The notes under the pieces were generated by a model. It saw only the letters and a program-made list of their open reading frames with translations. It did not search any database and was not told where the DNA came from. Below, piece after piece: positions 7,626 through 17,305 of a DNA stretch of 64,000 nt (position 1 is the stretch's first letter; every line of letters starts with the position of its first letter). The translations under genes were made by a program, and so were the position numbers. Source of the DNA: Paenibacillus mendelii (GTDB lineage: Bacteria > Bacillota > Bacilli > Paenibacillales > Paenibacillaceae); contig NZ_JANHOF010000001.1 in assembly GCF_024498075.1 (NCBI RefSeq), positions 1,302,001-1,366,000 on the forward strand, read 5' to 3'.

Positions 7626-8747
7626 CTAGCGGTCGTTGTTGCGGCGGTTACGCAGGAATGCCGGGATGTCCAGCTGGTCGCTCGCTACAGAGCCGCTGAA
7701 TGTCTTCGGCGTGGAGCCTGCTGCCGATTGGCGCGTCTCACTCGTCTCGCCTGCTGCCTGAGTTCCAGGATTACGGATAATGCTCGGCGCGCTGCGATGC
7801 TCGAAGCCCGTGGCAATAACCGTTACCTTGATCTCTTCCTTCAGGTTCTCGTCGATGCTGGCGCCGAAAATCATGTTCACTTCCGGATCGGAGGCGGAGA
7901 TGACGATCTCGGCTGCTTCATTGACTTCGTAGAGCGACAGATTCGATCCGCCGGTAATATTCATAATGATCCCGCGGGCGCCATCGATGGATGTTTCCAG
8001 CAATGGACTTTGAATGGCTTTGCGTGCCGCTTCCGCAGCGCGGTTCTCGCCTGTTGCCGCGCCGATACCCATCAAGGCAGAGCCGCGCTCTGTCATGATC
8101 GTTTTCACATCGGCAAAGTCGAGGTTGATCAGTCCAGGAACGGCGATCAAATCGGAAATGCCCTGTACAGCCTGCTTCAACACGTTATCGGCTTCCCGGA
8201 ACGCCTCCAGCATAGGGGTTTTCTTATCGACAATTTCGAGGAGACGATCGTTAGGGATCACGATCAGGGTATCTACTTTCTCTTTCAGTGCTTCGATGCC
8301 CAGCTCAGCTTGTCCGGAACGCTTGCGCCCTTCGAACGTGAACGGACGCGTGACAACGCCGACCGTCAGCGCCCCGCACTCGCGTGCAATTTCAGCGATG
8401 ACCGGAGCTGCCCCGGTACCCGTACCGCCGCCCATGCCGGCCGTGACGAACACCATATCCGCGCCCTTGAGCGTATTCATCACGCTGTCGCGTGATTCCT
8501 CCGCCGCTTTCTTACCGACTTCCGGATTGGCGCCGGCACCCAGTCCGCGGGTAAGCTTGTCCCCAATTTGCAATTTCTGCTCGGCTTTCGCCATATGGAG
8601 CGCTTGCGCGTCCGTGTTTACGGTTATAAATTCGACGCCCTTGACGCCGTTCTCAATCATTCGATTGACAGCATTGCTACCGCCGCCACCGACGCCAATG
8701 ACCTTAATTTGCGCCAGCTGCTCCATTTCAAAATCAAACTCCAACAT
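7626..8747 (-). CDS. ftsZ: Cell division GTPase FtsZ
   Basis: A 373-residue tubulin homologue that polymerises into the Z ring. Visible motifs are [13 protein letters not shown] near the start, the tubulin signature [10 protein letters not shown] near residue 105, [11 protein letters not shown] in the T7 loop, and the C-terminal peptide [11 protein letters not shown] that binds FtsA and SepF, reached through a disordered Ser/Thr/Gly linker. The ATG at 8747 (MLEFDFEM) is preferred over the TTG at 8768 because GGGGGAA precedes it. It follows ftsA by 17 bp, as the last division gene of the cluster. Confidence 0.98.
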   Translation of the reverse strand: MLEFDFEMEQLAQIKVIGVGGGGSNAVNRMIENGVKGVEFITVNTDAQALHMAKAEQKLQIGDKLTRGLGAGANPEVGKKAAEESRDSVMNTLKGADMVFVTAGMGGGTGTGAAPVIAEIARECGALTVGVVTRPFTFEGRKRSGQAELGIEALKEKVDTLIVIPNDRLLEIVDKKTPMLEAFREADNVLKQAVQGISDLIAVPGLINLDFADVKTIMTERGSALMGIGAATGENRAAEAARKAIQSPLLETSIDGARGIIMNITGGSNLSLYEVNEAAEIVISASDPEVNMIFGASIDENLKEEIKVTVIATGFEHRSAPSIIRNPGTQAAGETSETRQSAAGSTPKTFSGSVASDQLDIPAFLRNRRNNDR

Positions 8748-8764
8748 TCTGTTGTTTCCCCCGA

Positions 8765-10006
8765 TCAAATAAATTCACTAAACATATTTTTCAGACGTTC
8801 GAATAGTCCTGGCTTAGTCGACGCAGTTGATCCCGCTTTCTTGTTCGTACTTTTCTTCGGAGCGCTGGCGGTGCGGTTACGCATATACTTCGAAACGTAT
8901 TGGATCATTCCTACGCCGCTTGTGAATGCCGGATCTCGAACGCCGATGTAATCGGGTACGGCAATGCGTACTGATGATTCCAATTCGGCTTGCGCAAGCG
9001 CAAGCGTGCCTGGCATCGTAACGGAGCCTCCGGTGAGCACATAGCCGTTCACCTTGTCCCCGTACCCAAGCCGGCGCACTTCTTGACGGATGAGGTGAAA
9101 GATCTCCTGCATCCTGGGCTCAATAATATTAGCCAAGTCGACCTGCGAAAACTCCTTCTCGACATTGCTGCCCATACGCATCACTTTGAACTTCTGGTCT
9201 TCTGCGGCATCGTCTATAAGTGCGCAGCCAAACTTTTGTTTGATTTTCTCCGCTTGCTCCGTCTGTGTGCGAAGCCCGTAAGAAATATCGCTTGTTACGT
9301 ACTCCCCGCCGATCGGCAGCGTCGCAGTGGCCGTTATGCTGCCCTGATCGAAGATCGCAATCGTGCACGATCCTGCGCCAATATCGGCAAGAACGGTGCC
9401 CATCATTTTCTCATCCTTGGTTAAACACATTCGACCGGAAGCAAGGGACATCAAGATGATTCCCGAAATGCGGAGATTCGCCTTCTCGACGCAGCGTACT
9501 AAGTTATGTATCGCTGTCTTCGCTCCCGTAACGACTGTTGCTTCTACTTCCAGGCGGACGCCGATCATCCCGCTTGGATCTGAAATTCCTTCGAGACCAT
9601 CCACTAAAAATTGCTTCGGCACCAGATTGATAATTTCTCTCTCTGGCGGAAGCGCGACTACCTTAGCGGCTTGCAGCACTCTATCAATATCGTCTTCGCC
9701 GATTTCCCGGTCTTCATTAGACACGGCCACGACGCCATGATTCGTTTGTAATCCGATATGATTGCCTTGAATGCCGACGTAAACGTCGCTTATTTGAATG
9801 CCAACCATGCGTTCCGCATGATCCACCGCATTGCGGATGGATTGCACGGTTTGGTCAATATCCACGATGGCTCCTTTACGAATACCTTCCGAGTCGGCAG
9901 ATCCAACTCCAATAATATTAATGGCTCCGTTCTGCACTTCGCCAATAATAGCACGAACTTTGGATGTACCGATGTCCAAACTGACGATGATGTCGTTGCT
10001 GCTCAA
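8765..10006 (-). CDS. ftsA: Cell division actin-like protein FtsA
   Basis: A 413-residue actin-family ATPase that tethers FtsZ to the membrane. It has the phosphate 1 motif [17 protein letters not shown], a second phosphate loop [16 protein letters not shown], and the adenosine motif [11 protein letters not shown]. The extreme C-terminus, [14 protein letters not shown], is the amphipathic membrane-targeting helix. The start is TTG at 10006 with CGGAGGTG at good spacing. An ATG upstream of that ribosome site would add seven residues and is less likely. Confidence 0.97.
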   Translation of the reverse strand: MSSNDIIVSLDIGTSKVRAIIGEVQNGAINIIGVGSADSEGIRKGAIVDIDQTVQSIRNAVDHAERMVGIQISDVYVGIQGNHIGLQTNHGVVAVSNEDREIGEDDIDRVLQAAKVVALPPEREIINLVPKQFLVDGLEGISDPSGMIGVRLEVEATVVTGAKTAIHNLVRCVEKANLRISGIILMSLASGRMCLTKDEKMMGTVLADIGAGSCTIAIFDQGSITATATLPIGGEYVTSDISYGLRTQTEQAEKIKQKFGCALIDDAAEDQKFKVMRMGSNVEKEFSQVDLANIIEPRMQEIFHLIRQEVRRLGYGDKVNGYVLTGGSVTMPGTLALAQAELESSVRIAVPDYIGVRDPAFTSGVGMIQYVSKYMRNRTASAPKKSTNKKAGSTASTKPGLFERLKNMFSEFI

Positions 10007-10078
10007 CCCGTGGCACCTCCGTTTCAACGATAATGGGAATAGTCACCAATGCCATTCGCCTTGCATGCATCTCTACTT

Positions 10079-10105
10079 ATTCAACGCTTTTTATATTTTC
10101 CCTCT
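10079..10105 (-). promoter_or_regulatory. Sigma H-like promoter upstream of ftsA
   Basis: On the minus strand AGAGGGAAA (10097-10105) and GTTGAAT (10079-10085) are 11 bp apart. They match the sigma H pattern RnAGGAwww-N11-RnnGAAT with one mismatch. Bacillus subtilis ftsAZ has a sigma H promoter that raises FtsZ at sporulation onset, so the site is plausible. It lies about 70 bp before the ftsA start. The rest of 10007-10258 is AT-rich and shows no gene. Confidence 0.5.
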
Positions 10106-10258
10106 TTTTCTACAAAATTTTCGCTATATGAAAATGTTCTCAGCCCTATATTTATCCAGTTCCAGAGCTGTTCTCAACGGAGCTCAAATGAAAAAAGAGT
10201 TACAAAAGCTACATAAATAAAATTCTATCATTCTTTGGGGCTATTGAGTAGTCTCTTT

Positions 10259-11005
10259 TTACTCAGAATCCTCATTTTCCGCCTCTTCCGGAACGAACGG
10301 AACATATGTGTCAGCCAGAAGCATGGTAATGATTCCCGGCTCCTGCGTTTCAATAACGGCATCAAGTGATGAAATCTTATCCTGCAGCACGGAGATGGCC
10401 GTTACGACCTCGAATCGGGTCCTCGTATAGATCTTGATCCGGTCGGGATATGCCTTCGAAGGCGACGGGATGATTTCAGAGAAATCAGAGAGCGACTCCG
10501 CAGGCAATTCCGCTAGCTTCTTGCTGAGCTCCACCTTATGCGGATCATCGGCCTTCCAGCCCGAGAGGATCGGCTTGTCCACAACGATATCGGATCCTGC
10601 CCGGACAATCGCGCCATTGGAGAGCATTGCGGTCAATTCACCCTTCGGAGACAGCTCGAAGGCGACGGTCGAATATTCGCTGACCACGATACTGACGCTT
10701 CCTGGAAACTTCTTCACAACCTCGACCTTCTCGACCGGCTTGATGGCCTTCACCCGATCTTCCACCGTCTTAGCCGACGTACTGAAGAAAGCATCGCCTA
10801 CTTGGATGCCCGCAGCCTTCTGGATTTCCTCCCTGCTTGTGTACCGCTGGCCTTCGACGACGATAGAGGAAATTTTGCTGATAGAGGAATTAAAAAACAG
10901 GACACATAATATAACGATAAAAAGCAGTAAAAGGACAGCAAGCAGTTTTTTGCCGCCCCGTCGTTTTCGGACAGGTTCCCGCAGAACAGGCACTTTGTCT
11001 TGCAT
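10259..11005 (-). CDS. divIB: Cell division protein DivIB/FtsQ
   Basis: A 248-residue bitopic membrane protein. A short basic cytoplasmic tail (RKRRGGKK) precedes one transmembrane helix (about residues 25-43). A POTRA domain follows, starting ISKISSIVVEGQRYTSREEIQ, then the beta/gamma region with FPGSVSIVVSEYSTVA. DivIB works with DivIC and FtsL at the divisome, stabilising FtsL. The ATG at 11005 is chosen for GAGGAGA 8 nt upstream; a longer in-frame start at 11071 has none. It lies between murA and ftsA. Confidence 0.93.
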   Translation of the reverse strand: MQDKVPVLREPVRKRRGGKKLLAVLLLLFIVILCVLFFNSSISKISSIVVEGQRYTSREEIQKAAGIQVGDAFFSTSAKTVEDRVKAIKPVEKVEVVKKFPGSVSIVVSEYSTVAFELSPKGELTAMLSNGAIVRAGSDIVVDKPILSGWKADDPHKVELSKKLAELPAESLSDFSEIIPSPSKAYPDRIKIYTRTRFEVVTAISVLQDKISSLDAVIETQEPGIITMLLADTYVPFVPEEAENEDSE

Positions 11006-11141
11006 GGCTTGTCTCCTCTTCGTGCAAACGCAAAACGGCAAGCCGTCCTGCCGGGCAACCATTAGTCGCATGATATGCGGCTGAACGATTGCAAGCTAAC
11101 ATCGCCGTTTGCGGATATGATCATTCAATCTATTCGAACAG

Positions 11142-12425
11142 CTAAGGAATAATAATGGAATCATTAGGTACCGGAGAGTGCCGCTTTATTCGCGCTCCCA
11201 GGCGACCCAGCATCGATTCAATCCGGGCGTACCCGCGATCGATATGATGGACCTGCTCGACCACCGTCTTTCCGTGTGCGGCCAGGCCGGCAATGACGAG
11301 TGCAGCTCCCGCACGAAGATCGGTTGCTTCCACTGTCGCCCCGTACAAGCGGGGCACGCCGCGTACGATAGCCGCATTCAGATCGACCCGAATATCTGCA
11401 CCCATACGGGATAATTCGTCGACATGCTTGAAGCGCCCTTCAAAAATCGTTTCCTTCATAATACTTACCCCGTCTGCGAGCGCTAGCAACACCATCACCT
11501 GCGATTGCAAATCAGTGGGGAAGGCCGGATAAGGCGATGTAACGATCCGGTCAATCGCTTTCGGCCGAATAGCGCTTCCTACCTTAATTATATCACCGTC
11601 AACCGTAATTTGAACACCTGCGCGTCTGAGGACATGAATGAGTGAGGTAAGATGGGCCGGGTTCGTATTCTGCAGCGTCACTTGGCCGCGCGTTGCCGCA
11701 GCGGCTACCATGACGGTGCCGGTCACAATGCGGTCTGGAATGACTTGGTACCGGCAGGGCGTCAGCCTCTCGACCCCTTCAATCGTAATCGTATCCGTGC
11801 CGGCGCCGATGATCTTCGCACCCATGGTATTAAGAAAACGCTGTAAATCTTGGATCTCAGGCTCGCGTGCGGCATTGCTGATGGTCGTAAAGCCTTCTGC
11901 CAGAACAGCGGCCATCATAATGTTCTCCGTCGCGCCAACGCTCGGGAAGTCCAAGTGAACTTCCGCTCCTCTAAGCCGTTTGGAATAACAGATGATGCGG
12001 CTTCCCTCTTCTTCGATTTGCGCGCCGAGCGCAATCAACCCTTGTAAGTGTAGATCGATTTTCCGCTCACCGATCGCACAGCCTCCCGGCTGATAAATCG
12101 TTACCTCACCGAATCTAGCCAGAAGCGGTCCCATAAGAAAGATAGATGAGCGCATTTGACGCATGAGCGCTTCCGGGACGTGCGACGAATTGGCGCCGGA
12201 TGTATCCAGCATGACGGTTTCGCCTGTATGCTCCGCTCTGCAGCCGAGATCGCGTAGGATGTTTAGCATCACATCGATATCGAGCAGCCTTGGCACATGA
12301 TCGATCGTCACTTTTCCATCCACCAGCAAGCTGGCGGCCAAAATCGGCAAAGCGGCATTTTTCGCTCCTTGGATAACAATGGTTCCTGAGAGAGGTTTCC
12401 CGCCTTCAATCACCAATTTGTCCAA
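11142..12425 (-). CDS. murA: UDP-N-acetylglucosamine 1-carboxyvinyltransferase MurA
   Basis: A 427-residue EPSP-synthase-like enzyme. It transfers enolpyruvate from PEP to UDP-GlcNAc, the first committed step of peptidoglycan synthesis. The catalytic, fosfomycin-sensitive Cys is present in YQPGGCAIGERKIDLH (about residue 117). IQGAKNAALPI lies near the N-terminus and PYPAFPTDLQSQ near 305. The start is TTG with GGAGGTGA. It is 16 bp after murB. Bacillus subtilis keeps its murA genes elsewhere, so this cluster is more complete. Which of the two Gram-positive MurA types it is cannot be settled here. Confidence 0.96.
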   Translation of the reverse strand: MDKLVIEGGKPLSGTIVIQGAKNAALPILAASLLVDGKVTIDHVPRLLDIDVMLNILRDLGCRAEHTGETVMLDTSGANSSHVPEALMRQMRSSIFLMGPLLARFGEVTIYQPGGCAIGERKIDLHLQGLIALGAQIEEEGSRIICYSKRLRGAEVHLDFPSVGATENIMMAAVLAEGFTTISNAAREPEIQDLQRFLNTMGAKIIGAGTDTITIEGVERLTPCRYQVIPDRIVTGTVMVAAAATRGQVTLQNTNPAHLTSLIHVLRRAGVQITVDGDIIKVGSAIRPKAIDRIVTSPYPAFPTDLQSQVMVLLALADGVSIMKETIFEGRFKHVDELSRMGADIRVDLNAAIVRGVPRLYGATVEATDLRAGAALVIAGLAAHGKTVVEQVHHIDRGYARIESMLGRLGARIKRHSPVPNDSIIIP

Positions 12426-12440
12426 TGTATCACCTCCGAA

Positions 12441-13346
12441 TTACCGCTCACCCACCACCAATACCTCTGGCACCAGATCAATTCCGAATCGGTCTTTCAC
12501 GGTGCTTTTAATAGTTGCCATGAGGGTGAGGACGTCATCAGCTGTTGCCTGCCCGGTATTAACAATGAAATTGGCATGCTGCGTTGAAACCACGGCGCCT
12601 CCGGATCGAAGTCCTTTCAGGCCTGCTTCTTGTATGAGCCGCGCGGCAAAGTCATTCGGCGGATTGCGGAATGTACTGCCTGCGGTTGCCAGACTCAGCG
12701 GCTGGGTGCGCAGCCGCCGGGCTTTAAGTACGGCCATCGAAGCCGCGATTTCTTCCCGGTCACTTTCCTGGAGCTGGAACGTCGCACTAACGATGATTCC
12801 AGGCTGCTCGTGAAGCACCGAATGTCGGTAAGAGAATTTCATATCCTCTGGACCGTAGTGAACCAATTCCCCTGTTTCCAGTACAATCTCGGCTGATTTG
12901 AAAATACGAGACACATCCGACCCGTGGGCGCCGGCGTTCATATAGACGGCTCCTCCGACTGCTCCTGGAATCCCCCCTGCAAATTCCAGACCGGTCAGTC
13001 CTTCCTTGCCCGCCATAACAGACAGCTTGATGAAGGAATATGCGGCGCCTGCATGAACGAGCGTACCGTCGAACTGCACATAATCGAATTGTTTGCCCGG
13101 TTTGATAACGACTCCCCGAATCCCTTTGTCGCTAATGAGCATATTGGAGCCGCGGCCGATATTGGTCCATGGAACCCCATGTTTGCGCAGCAATCGGATG
13201 AGCGTGACGAGATGTTCCTTGCTGCCCGGAATAACGAGGACATCGGCCGGACCGCCAATTTTCCATGTCGTATATTCTGCGAGTGACTTCTGCAGGAAAA
13301 CATCGCCGACTTCCGTCTGCTTCAATTCCGCTATAAACTGTTCCAT
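12441..13346 (-). CDS. murB: UDP-N-acetylenolpyruvoylglucosamine reductase MurB
   Basis: A 301-residue FAD flavoenzyme that reduces the MurA product with NADPH to give UDP-MurNAc. Signatures: YTTWKIGGPADVLV, GRGSNMLISD and GIPGAVGGAVYMNAGAHG for FAD binding, and AGSTFRNPP with the catalytic Ser. It is the short type II form (no Tyr insertion) usual in Gram-positives. The ribosome site is AAGGAGG. It follows murG after a 166-bp gap. Confidence 0.96.
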   Translation of the reverse strand: MEQFIAELKQTEVGDVFLQKSLAEYTTWKIGGPADVLVIPGSKEHLVTLIRLLRKHGVPWTNIGRGSNMLISDKGIRGVVIKPGKQFDYVQFDGTLVHAGAAYSFIKLSVMAGKEGLTGLEFAGGIPGAVGGAVYMNAGAHGSDVSRIFKSAEIVLETGELVHYGPEDMKFSYRHSVLHEQPGIIVSATFQLQESDREEIAASMAVLKARRLRTQPLSLATAGSTFRNPPNDFAARLIQEAGLKGLRSGGAVVSTQHANFIVNTGQATADDVLTLMATIKSTVKDRFGIDLVPEVLVVGER

Positions 13347-13512
13347 CTGTCGTACCTCCTTATGCTACAGCGATTGTCAAGACCTTGGCCTCGTTGTCTT
13401 AACCGGGCAGCCCACCTGAATCCGTGCTTGCGGGCCCGCCGGGTGACGGTCACGATTATAGGGTATACTATGCCCTCTACCACAGGTGTGTGACAATCGC
13501 CTATATGATGAT

Positions 13513-14622
13513 CTATCTGTTGTTGACAAGCTTGAGCAGCTCTGCGGCAATCAGCGATGAGGATTGCGGAATGCCCAGCGATAATGAAGCCTTCCCCATC
13601 TGTGAGAGCCGGCTCGAATCGTTCATGATCGCTTGGATCCGCTCGAACAGCATCTCCCCGTTCAGGTCCCGCTCCACGATCATTTCCGCTGCCCCGGCAT
13701 CCGCTATGCTTCGCGCATTCGCCTCTTGATGGTTATTCGTCACATTGGGTGACGGTATGAGGATCGAAGGGATCCCCAGGGCCGTTACTTCCGCAAGTGA
13801 AGAAGCGCCTGAGCGGCTGACGACGAGCGTCGTCGCCGCCAGCACCTCCGGCATATTATGCAAATACGGCAGGATATGGATATAGTTGGATAATTTCGGT
13901 ATAACCTTCTTCATCCGTTCCATCGTCTGCTCGTAGTAGCTTTCTCCCGTTACAAATACAAAATGGACGTTAGGCAGCCGCTGTAGCAGAGGCCCCATGT
14001 CCACCATTGCGTCATTCATAGCCTTCGCACCGCGGCTTCCGCCAACCATGAGCACGATGCGGCTTCCTTGCGGAAGACCAAGCGAGGCATAGCCTTTCTC
14101 TCTATTTGCGCGCACGACATTCGACGCGCAAGGATTGCCGGTGTGGACAATCCGCTTTGCTTTATTGAAGGAAGGAATCGATTCCTTGAAGCTGACTGCC
14201 ACGCAATCTACATAACGGGCAAGAAATTTATTCGTCAATCCGGGATCCGCATTCTGCTCATGAATGATCGTTGGGATGCCAAGCTTCGCTGCGGCATATA
14301 CGACCGGACCACACACATATCCGCCAGTCCCGACCACGACGTCCGGCTTGAAGCTGCGAAGCAGCTCCTTGGAGCGCCGGACGCCTCTTAGAAAACGCAT
14401 GACCGTCTTGAAGTTCTCAACCGACAGCTTTCTTCTAAACCCGGTAATTTCAACCGATTCGAATTTGATTCCTTGCTCGGGCACGATGCGGCTCTCCATT
14501 CCCTTCGGCGTACCAATATAGAGGATGGACGTGCCTGGCTCCTCCTCCGCCGCCTGTTTGCCGATTGCTAATGCCGGATAAATGTGGCCGCCGGTTCCGC
14601 CGCCGGTCAATACAATTCGCAT
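13513..14622 (-). CDS. murG: MurG glycosyltransferase (lipid II synthesis)
   Basis: A 369-residue GT-B glycosyltransferase. It adds GlcNAc from UDP-GlcNAc to lipid I on the inner membrane face, giving lipid II. The N-terminal Gly-rich loop GGTGGHIYPALAIG, HEQNADPGLTNK and the acceptor-binding region are visible. The second Gly-rich loop VGGSRGAKAMND and the donor site SRSGASSLAEVTALG follow. It starts 8 bp after spoVE. The 166-bp gap between it and murB contains only a weak promoter-like TATAAT (13455-13460) and an imperfect dyad. Confidence 0.97.
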   Translation of the reverse strand: MRIVLTGGGTGGHIYPALAIGKQAAEEEPGTSILYIGTPKGMESRIVPEQGIKFESVEITGFRRKLSVENFKTVMRFLRGVRRSKELLRSFKPDVVVGTGGYVCGPVVYAAAKLGIPTIIHEQNADPGLTNKFLARYVDCVAVSFKESIPSFNKAKRIVHTGNPCASNVVRANREKGYASLGLPQGSRIVLMVGGSRGAKAMNDAMVDMGPLLQRLPNVHFVFVTGESYYEQTMERMKKVIPKLSNYIHILPYLHNMPEVLAATTLVVSRSGASSLAEVTALGIPSILIPSPNVTNNHQEANARSIADAGAAEMIVERDLNGEMLFERIQAIMNDSSRLSQMGKASLSLGIPQSSSLIAAELLKLVNNR

Positions 14623-14629
14623 GAAAAGG

Positions 14630-15727
14630 TCACCTCGAATAACGGGATATATTAAGCAAAATTCCGAGCGATGTTAAGAGCAGCGTGAGCGATGATCCCC
14701 CATAGCTGACTAGCGGCAGGGTGATGCCCGTTACCGGCATCATGCCGATCACGACTCCAATATTAATGAATACCTGCACCGCCACAATGCCGACGATGCC
14801 AACAGCCAATAAACTGCCGAACGTATCGGGTGCCGCGATGGCCGTGCGCATTCCGCGCCAGACGAGAATCGCGAACAATATAATAATCGCCGCGCCGCCG
14901 ATAAACCCGAGCTCCTCAGCCACGATGGAGAAGATGAAGTCGGTTTGCGGCTCGGGAAGATAATTGAATTTCTGACGGCTCATGCCAAGGCCGAGGCCGA
15001 CGAGGCCCCCTGGGCCGATGGCATACAGCGATTGAATGGCCTGATAGCCTGCGCCGAGCGGGTCGGCCCACGGATCGAGAAAGGCGGTTATGCGCTGCAG
15101 CCGGTATGGAGCTGCGAGAATTAAACCGACTAATCCGGCAACGCCTATTAACGCCAATGAACCAAGATGCGCAAGACGCGCCCCGGCGGTGTAGATCACG
15201 AGCATCGATGCACCGACCATAACGGCACCGCTGCCCAGATCAGGCTGCAGCATTATCATGCCGAAGGCAACCCCGAGGATGCCTAGCGGCGGCAGCAGGC
15301 CCTTCATAAACAATGTCACCGTCTGCTGTTTCTCGGAGAGCATCTTCGCCAGAAAGACGACCATCGCCAGCTTCATGAATTCGGATGGCTGAATACCGAA
15401 TGAGCTGATGCCCAGCCAGCTTCGCGCGCCGCCGCGAACGACCCCGATTCCGGGAACGAGTACCATGACAAGCAGGCAGAAGCATACGATTAGCCCAAGC
15501 TTCGACCATTTCTTCCACATCCAATAATCGGCGTTCATCGTGACGAACATGGCGCCGATTCCAAGCGCGGCAAACAGCAGCTGCCTTTTGACATAATAAA
15601 ACTTATCGCCGAACTCATGGAACGCGAGCACCGCGCTCGCGCTGTAGACCATCACGAGTCCGATGGCAAGAATAAGAAAAATCGAGACAATCATCCAGAC
15701 ATCCGGAGCGGACCTGGCTTTAACCAT
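14630..15727 (-). CDS. spoVE: SEDS-family glycosyltransferase SpoVE/FtsW
   Basis: A 365-residue polytopic protein with about ten transmembrane segments. Conserved SEDS features are MVYSASA in TM1, GGARSWLGI...IQPSEFMKLAMV in the large loop, and DFIFSIVAEELGFIGG, ending in LPLVSYGGSSL. SEDS proteins polymerise glycan strands with a partner class B penicillin-binding protein. At this spot in Bacillus the gene is spoVE, whose partner SpoVD is also encoded here. Length (366 in B. subtilis) fits. If the genome lacks another ftsW, it may serve vegetative division too. Confidence 0.9.
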   Translation of the reverse strand: MVKARSAPDVWMIVSIFLILAIGLVMVYSASAVLAFHEFGDKFYYVKRQLLFAALGIGAMFVTMNADYWMWKKWSKLGLIVCFCLLVMVLVPGIGVVRGGARSWLGISSFGIQPSEFMKLAMVVFLAKMLSEKQQTVTLFMKGLLPPLGILGVAFGMIMLQPDLGSGAVMVGASMLVIYTAGARLAHLGSLALIGVAGLVGLILAAPYRLQRITAFLDPWADPLGAGYQAIQSLYAIGPGGLVGLGLGMSRQKFNYLPEPQTDFIFSIVAEELGFIGGAAIIILFAILVWRGMRTAIAAPDTFGSLLAVGIVGIVAVQVFINIGVVIGMMPVTGITLPLVSYGGSSLTLLLTSLGILLNISRYSR

Positions 15728-15771
15728 AGCGCAAACACCTCTGCATCGGTAAGTAGGGACGAGCCCCCTAC

Positions 15772-17208
15772 TTACAACGTATGCGCCGATTGTTTAAAAA
15801 TGCGCCCCCGCTGCTCGTAAGACTTAAACATGTCCCAGCTCGCGCAGGCCGGAGACAACAGAACGGTATCTCCCGGCTCCGCAATGGAGGCTGCTTCGCG
15901 CACCGCTAGGCGCAGCGTCGCTTCGGCGTCCTCCTCAGGTTCGACGATTTTCACTGCCGTTAAACCTGCCAGCCTTGCCACGCCTGCAAGCTTCTCCCGG
16001 GTCTCGCCAATGGTCACGACCGCCTTTACTTGATCGCGCATATGCGGCACCAGTTCCATGAAGTCCAAGCCCCGGTCGCGACCGCCTGCGATGAGCACGA
16101 TGCGGCCAGGGAACGACCGTAGTGCAATAACCGTCGCGATTGTATTGGTCGCCTTGGAATTGTTGTAATATTTAACCCCTCTCCGTTCACAGACGAATTC
16201 AAGGCGGTGCTCGACGCCGTTGAATTCACGGAGCGGCTGCAGCAGCGACTGCAGGTCGGCCCCTGCAGCGATGCAAGCCGCTATTGCAGCAAGCGCATTA
16301 GCCGCATTATGGCGTCCGGGAATGCCGAGCTCGTTCACAGGCATCAGCGTCTGCATCACACCATCCTGCTTCACCCATACGATCTGCCGGTCTACAGCGC
16401 CGTCCGGCTCCGTTAGATCGGGCGGGAACGGTGGTGAGACGAAGATGCCCTGCGAAAGCTCCTGCGTCGTGGAGAACGGCAGGATCGAAGCGCGAATTCC
16501 CCCTTTGTCCATCAATTGACGGCAAACCGGGTCGTCGGCGTTCAACACGGCGGTATCGGCCTCCGTTTGATTCGCGAATATCTTTGCTTTGGATGCGATA
16601 TAATCGTCGAGGCTGCCATGATAGTCCAGATGCGTCTCGGCTAGATTCAGCAGCAGTGCAACACGCGGACGGAACGCTTGCGTGCCTTTGAGCTGAAACG
16701 AGCTGAGCTCGGCGACGATCCAATTGCCAGGCTCTGCGGTCTGTGCCGCTTCGCAGAGAGGCGTACCGATATTGCCTGCGACAATCGGCCTCATCTGCGC
16801 GGTATCGAGCATTTCGCCGATCCATGTCGTCGTTGTCGTCTTGCCATTCGAACCGGTTATGCCTATAATCGGCGCGGGCGACAGCCAATAGGCGACCTCC
16901 ACTTCGGTCACCACATCGAGTCCAAGCTCCATCGCCCGTTGTACAGGCGCTGCCGTATACGGGATTCCCGGATTCTTGACGACCAATGCCGTTTCCTCTG
17001 TAATGAGTGAATCCGGATGTCCCCCGCATATGACAGAAACACCCAAAGCGTCCAGCTCGTCCGCTTCGGGGCATAGATGACGTTCCTGTTGATCGTTAAC
17101 GGTCACCAGCGCGCCGAGCTTATGAAACAGCTTGGCAACGCTAACCCCGCTTCTGGCAAGACCGAGTACAACGACACGCCGGTCCTTATAAGATTTCGGG
17201 TCATTCAT
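15772..17208 (-). CDS. murD: UDP-N-acetylmuramoyl-L-alanine--D-glutamate ligase MurD
   Basis: A 478-residue Mur ligase that adds D-glutamate in the cytoplasm. N-terminal Rossmann-like domain VVVLGLARSGVSVA (UDP binding); ATP P-loop GITGSNGKTTTTTWIGEM (about residues 115-132); NLAETHLDYHGS in the central domain; C-terminal domain with GVEHRLEFV and NNSKATN. It follows mraY after a 97-bp gap and precedes spoVE, the order of the Bacillus cluster. Confidence 0.97.
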   Translation of the reverse strand: MNDPKSYKDRRVVVLGLARSGVSVAKLFHKLGALVTVNDQQERHLCPEADELDALGVSVICGGHPDSLITEETALVVKNPGIPYTAAPVQRAMELGLDVVTEVEVAYWLSPAPIIGITGSNGKTTTTTWIGEMLDTAQMRPIVAGNIGTPLCEAAQTAEPGNWIVAELSSFQLKGTQAFRPRVALLLNLAETHLDYHGSLDDYIASKAKIFANQTEADTAVLNADDPVCRQLMDKGGIRASILPFSTTQELSQGIFVSPPFPPDLTEPDGAVDRQIVWVKQDGVMQTLMPVNELGIPGRHNAANALAAIAACIAAGADLQSLLQPLREFNGVEHRLEFVCERRGVKYYNNSKATNTIATVIALRSFPGRIVLIAGGRDRGLDFMELVPHMRDQVKAVVTIGETREKLAGVARLAGLTAVKIVEPEEDAEATLRLAVREAASIAEPGDTVLLSPACASWDMFKSYEQRGRIFKQSAHTL

Positions 17209-17305
17209 GGTGATTAAGTCCCCCTCGGTCTATCCATTTTCTACACTTGCAGGATACATTAGTAAATCTGCGCCCTACCATCGCAAAGGTAGACGCCTGT
17301 CATCC

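Noticed and set aside
7458-8495. 345-codon plus-strand open frame antisense to ftsZ
   Set aside because: It is wholly antisense to a highly conserved gene, has Cys/Arg-rich low-plausibility composition and no ribosome site; a shadow of codon bias.
13441-13500. Promoter and dyad between murG and murB
   Set aside because: A TATAAT and an imperfect GGGTATAC/GTATGCCC dyad exist, but no -35 lies at a usable distance, so I did not list it as a feature.
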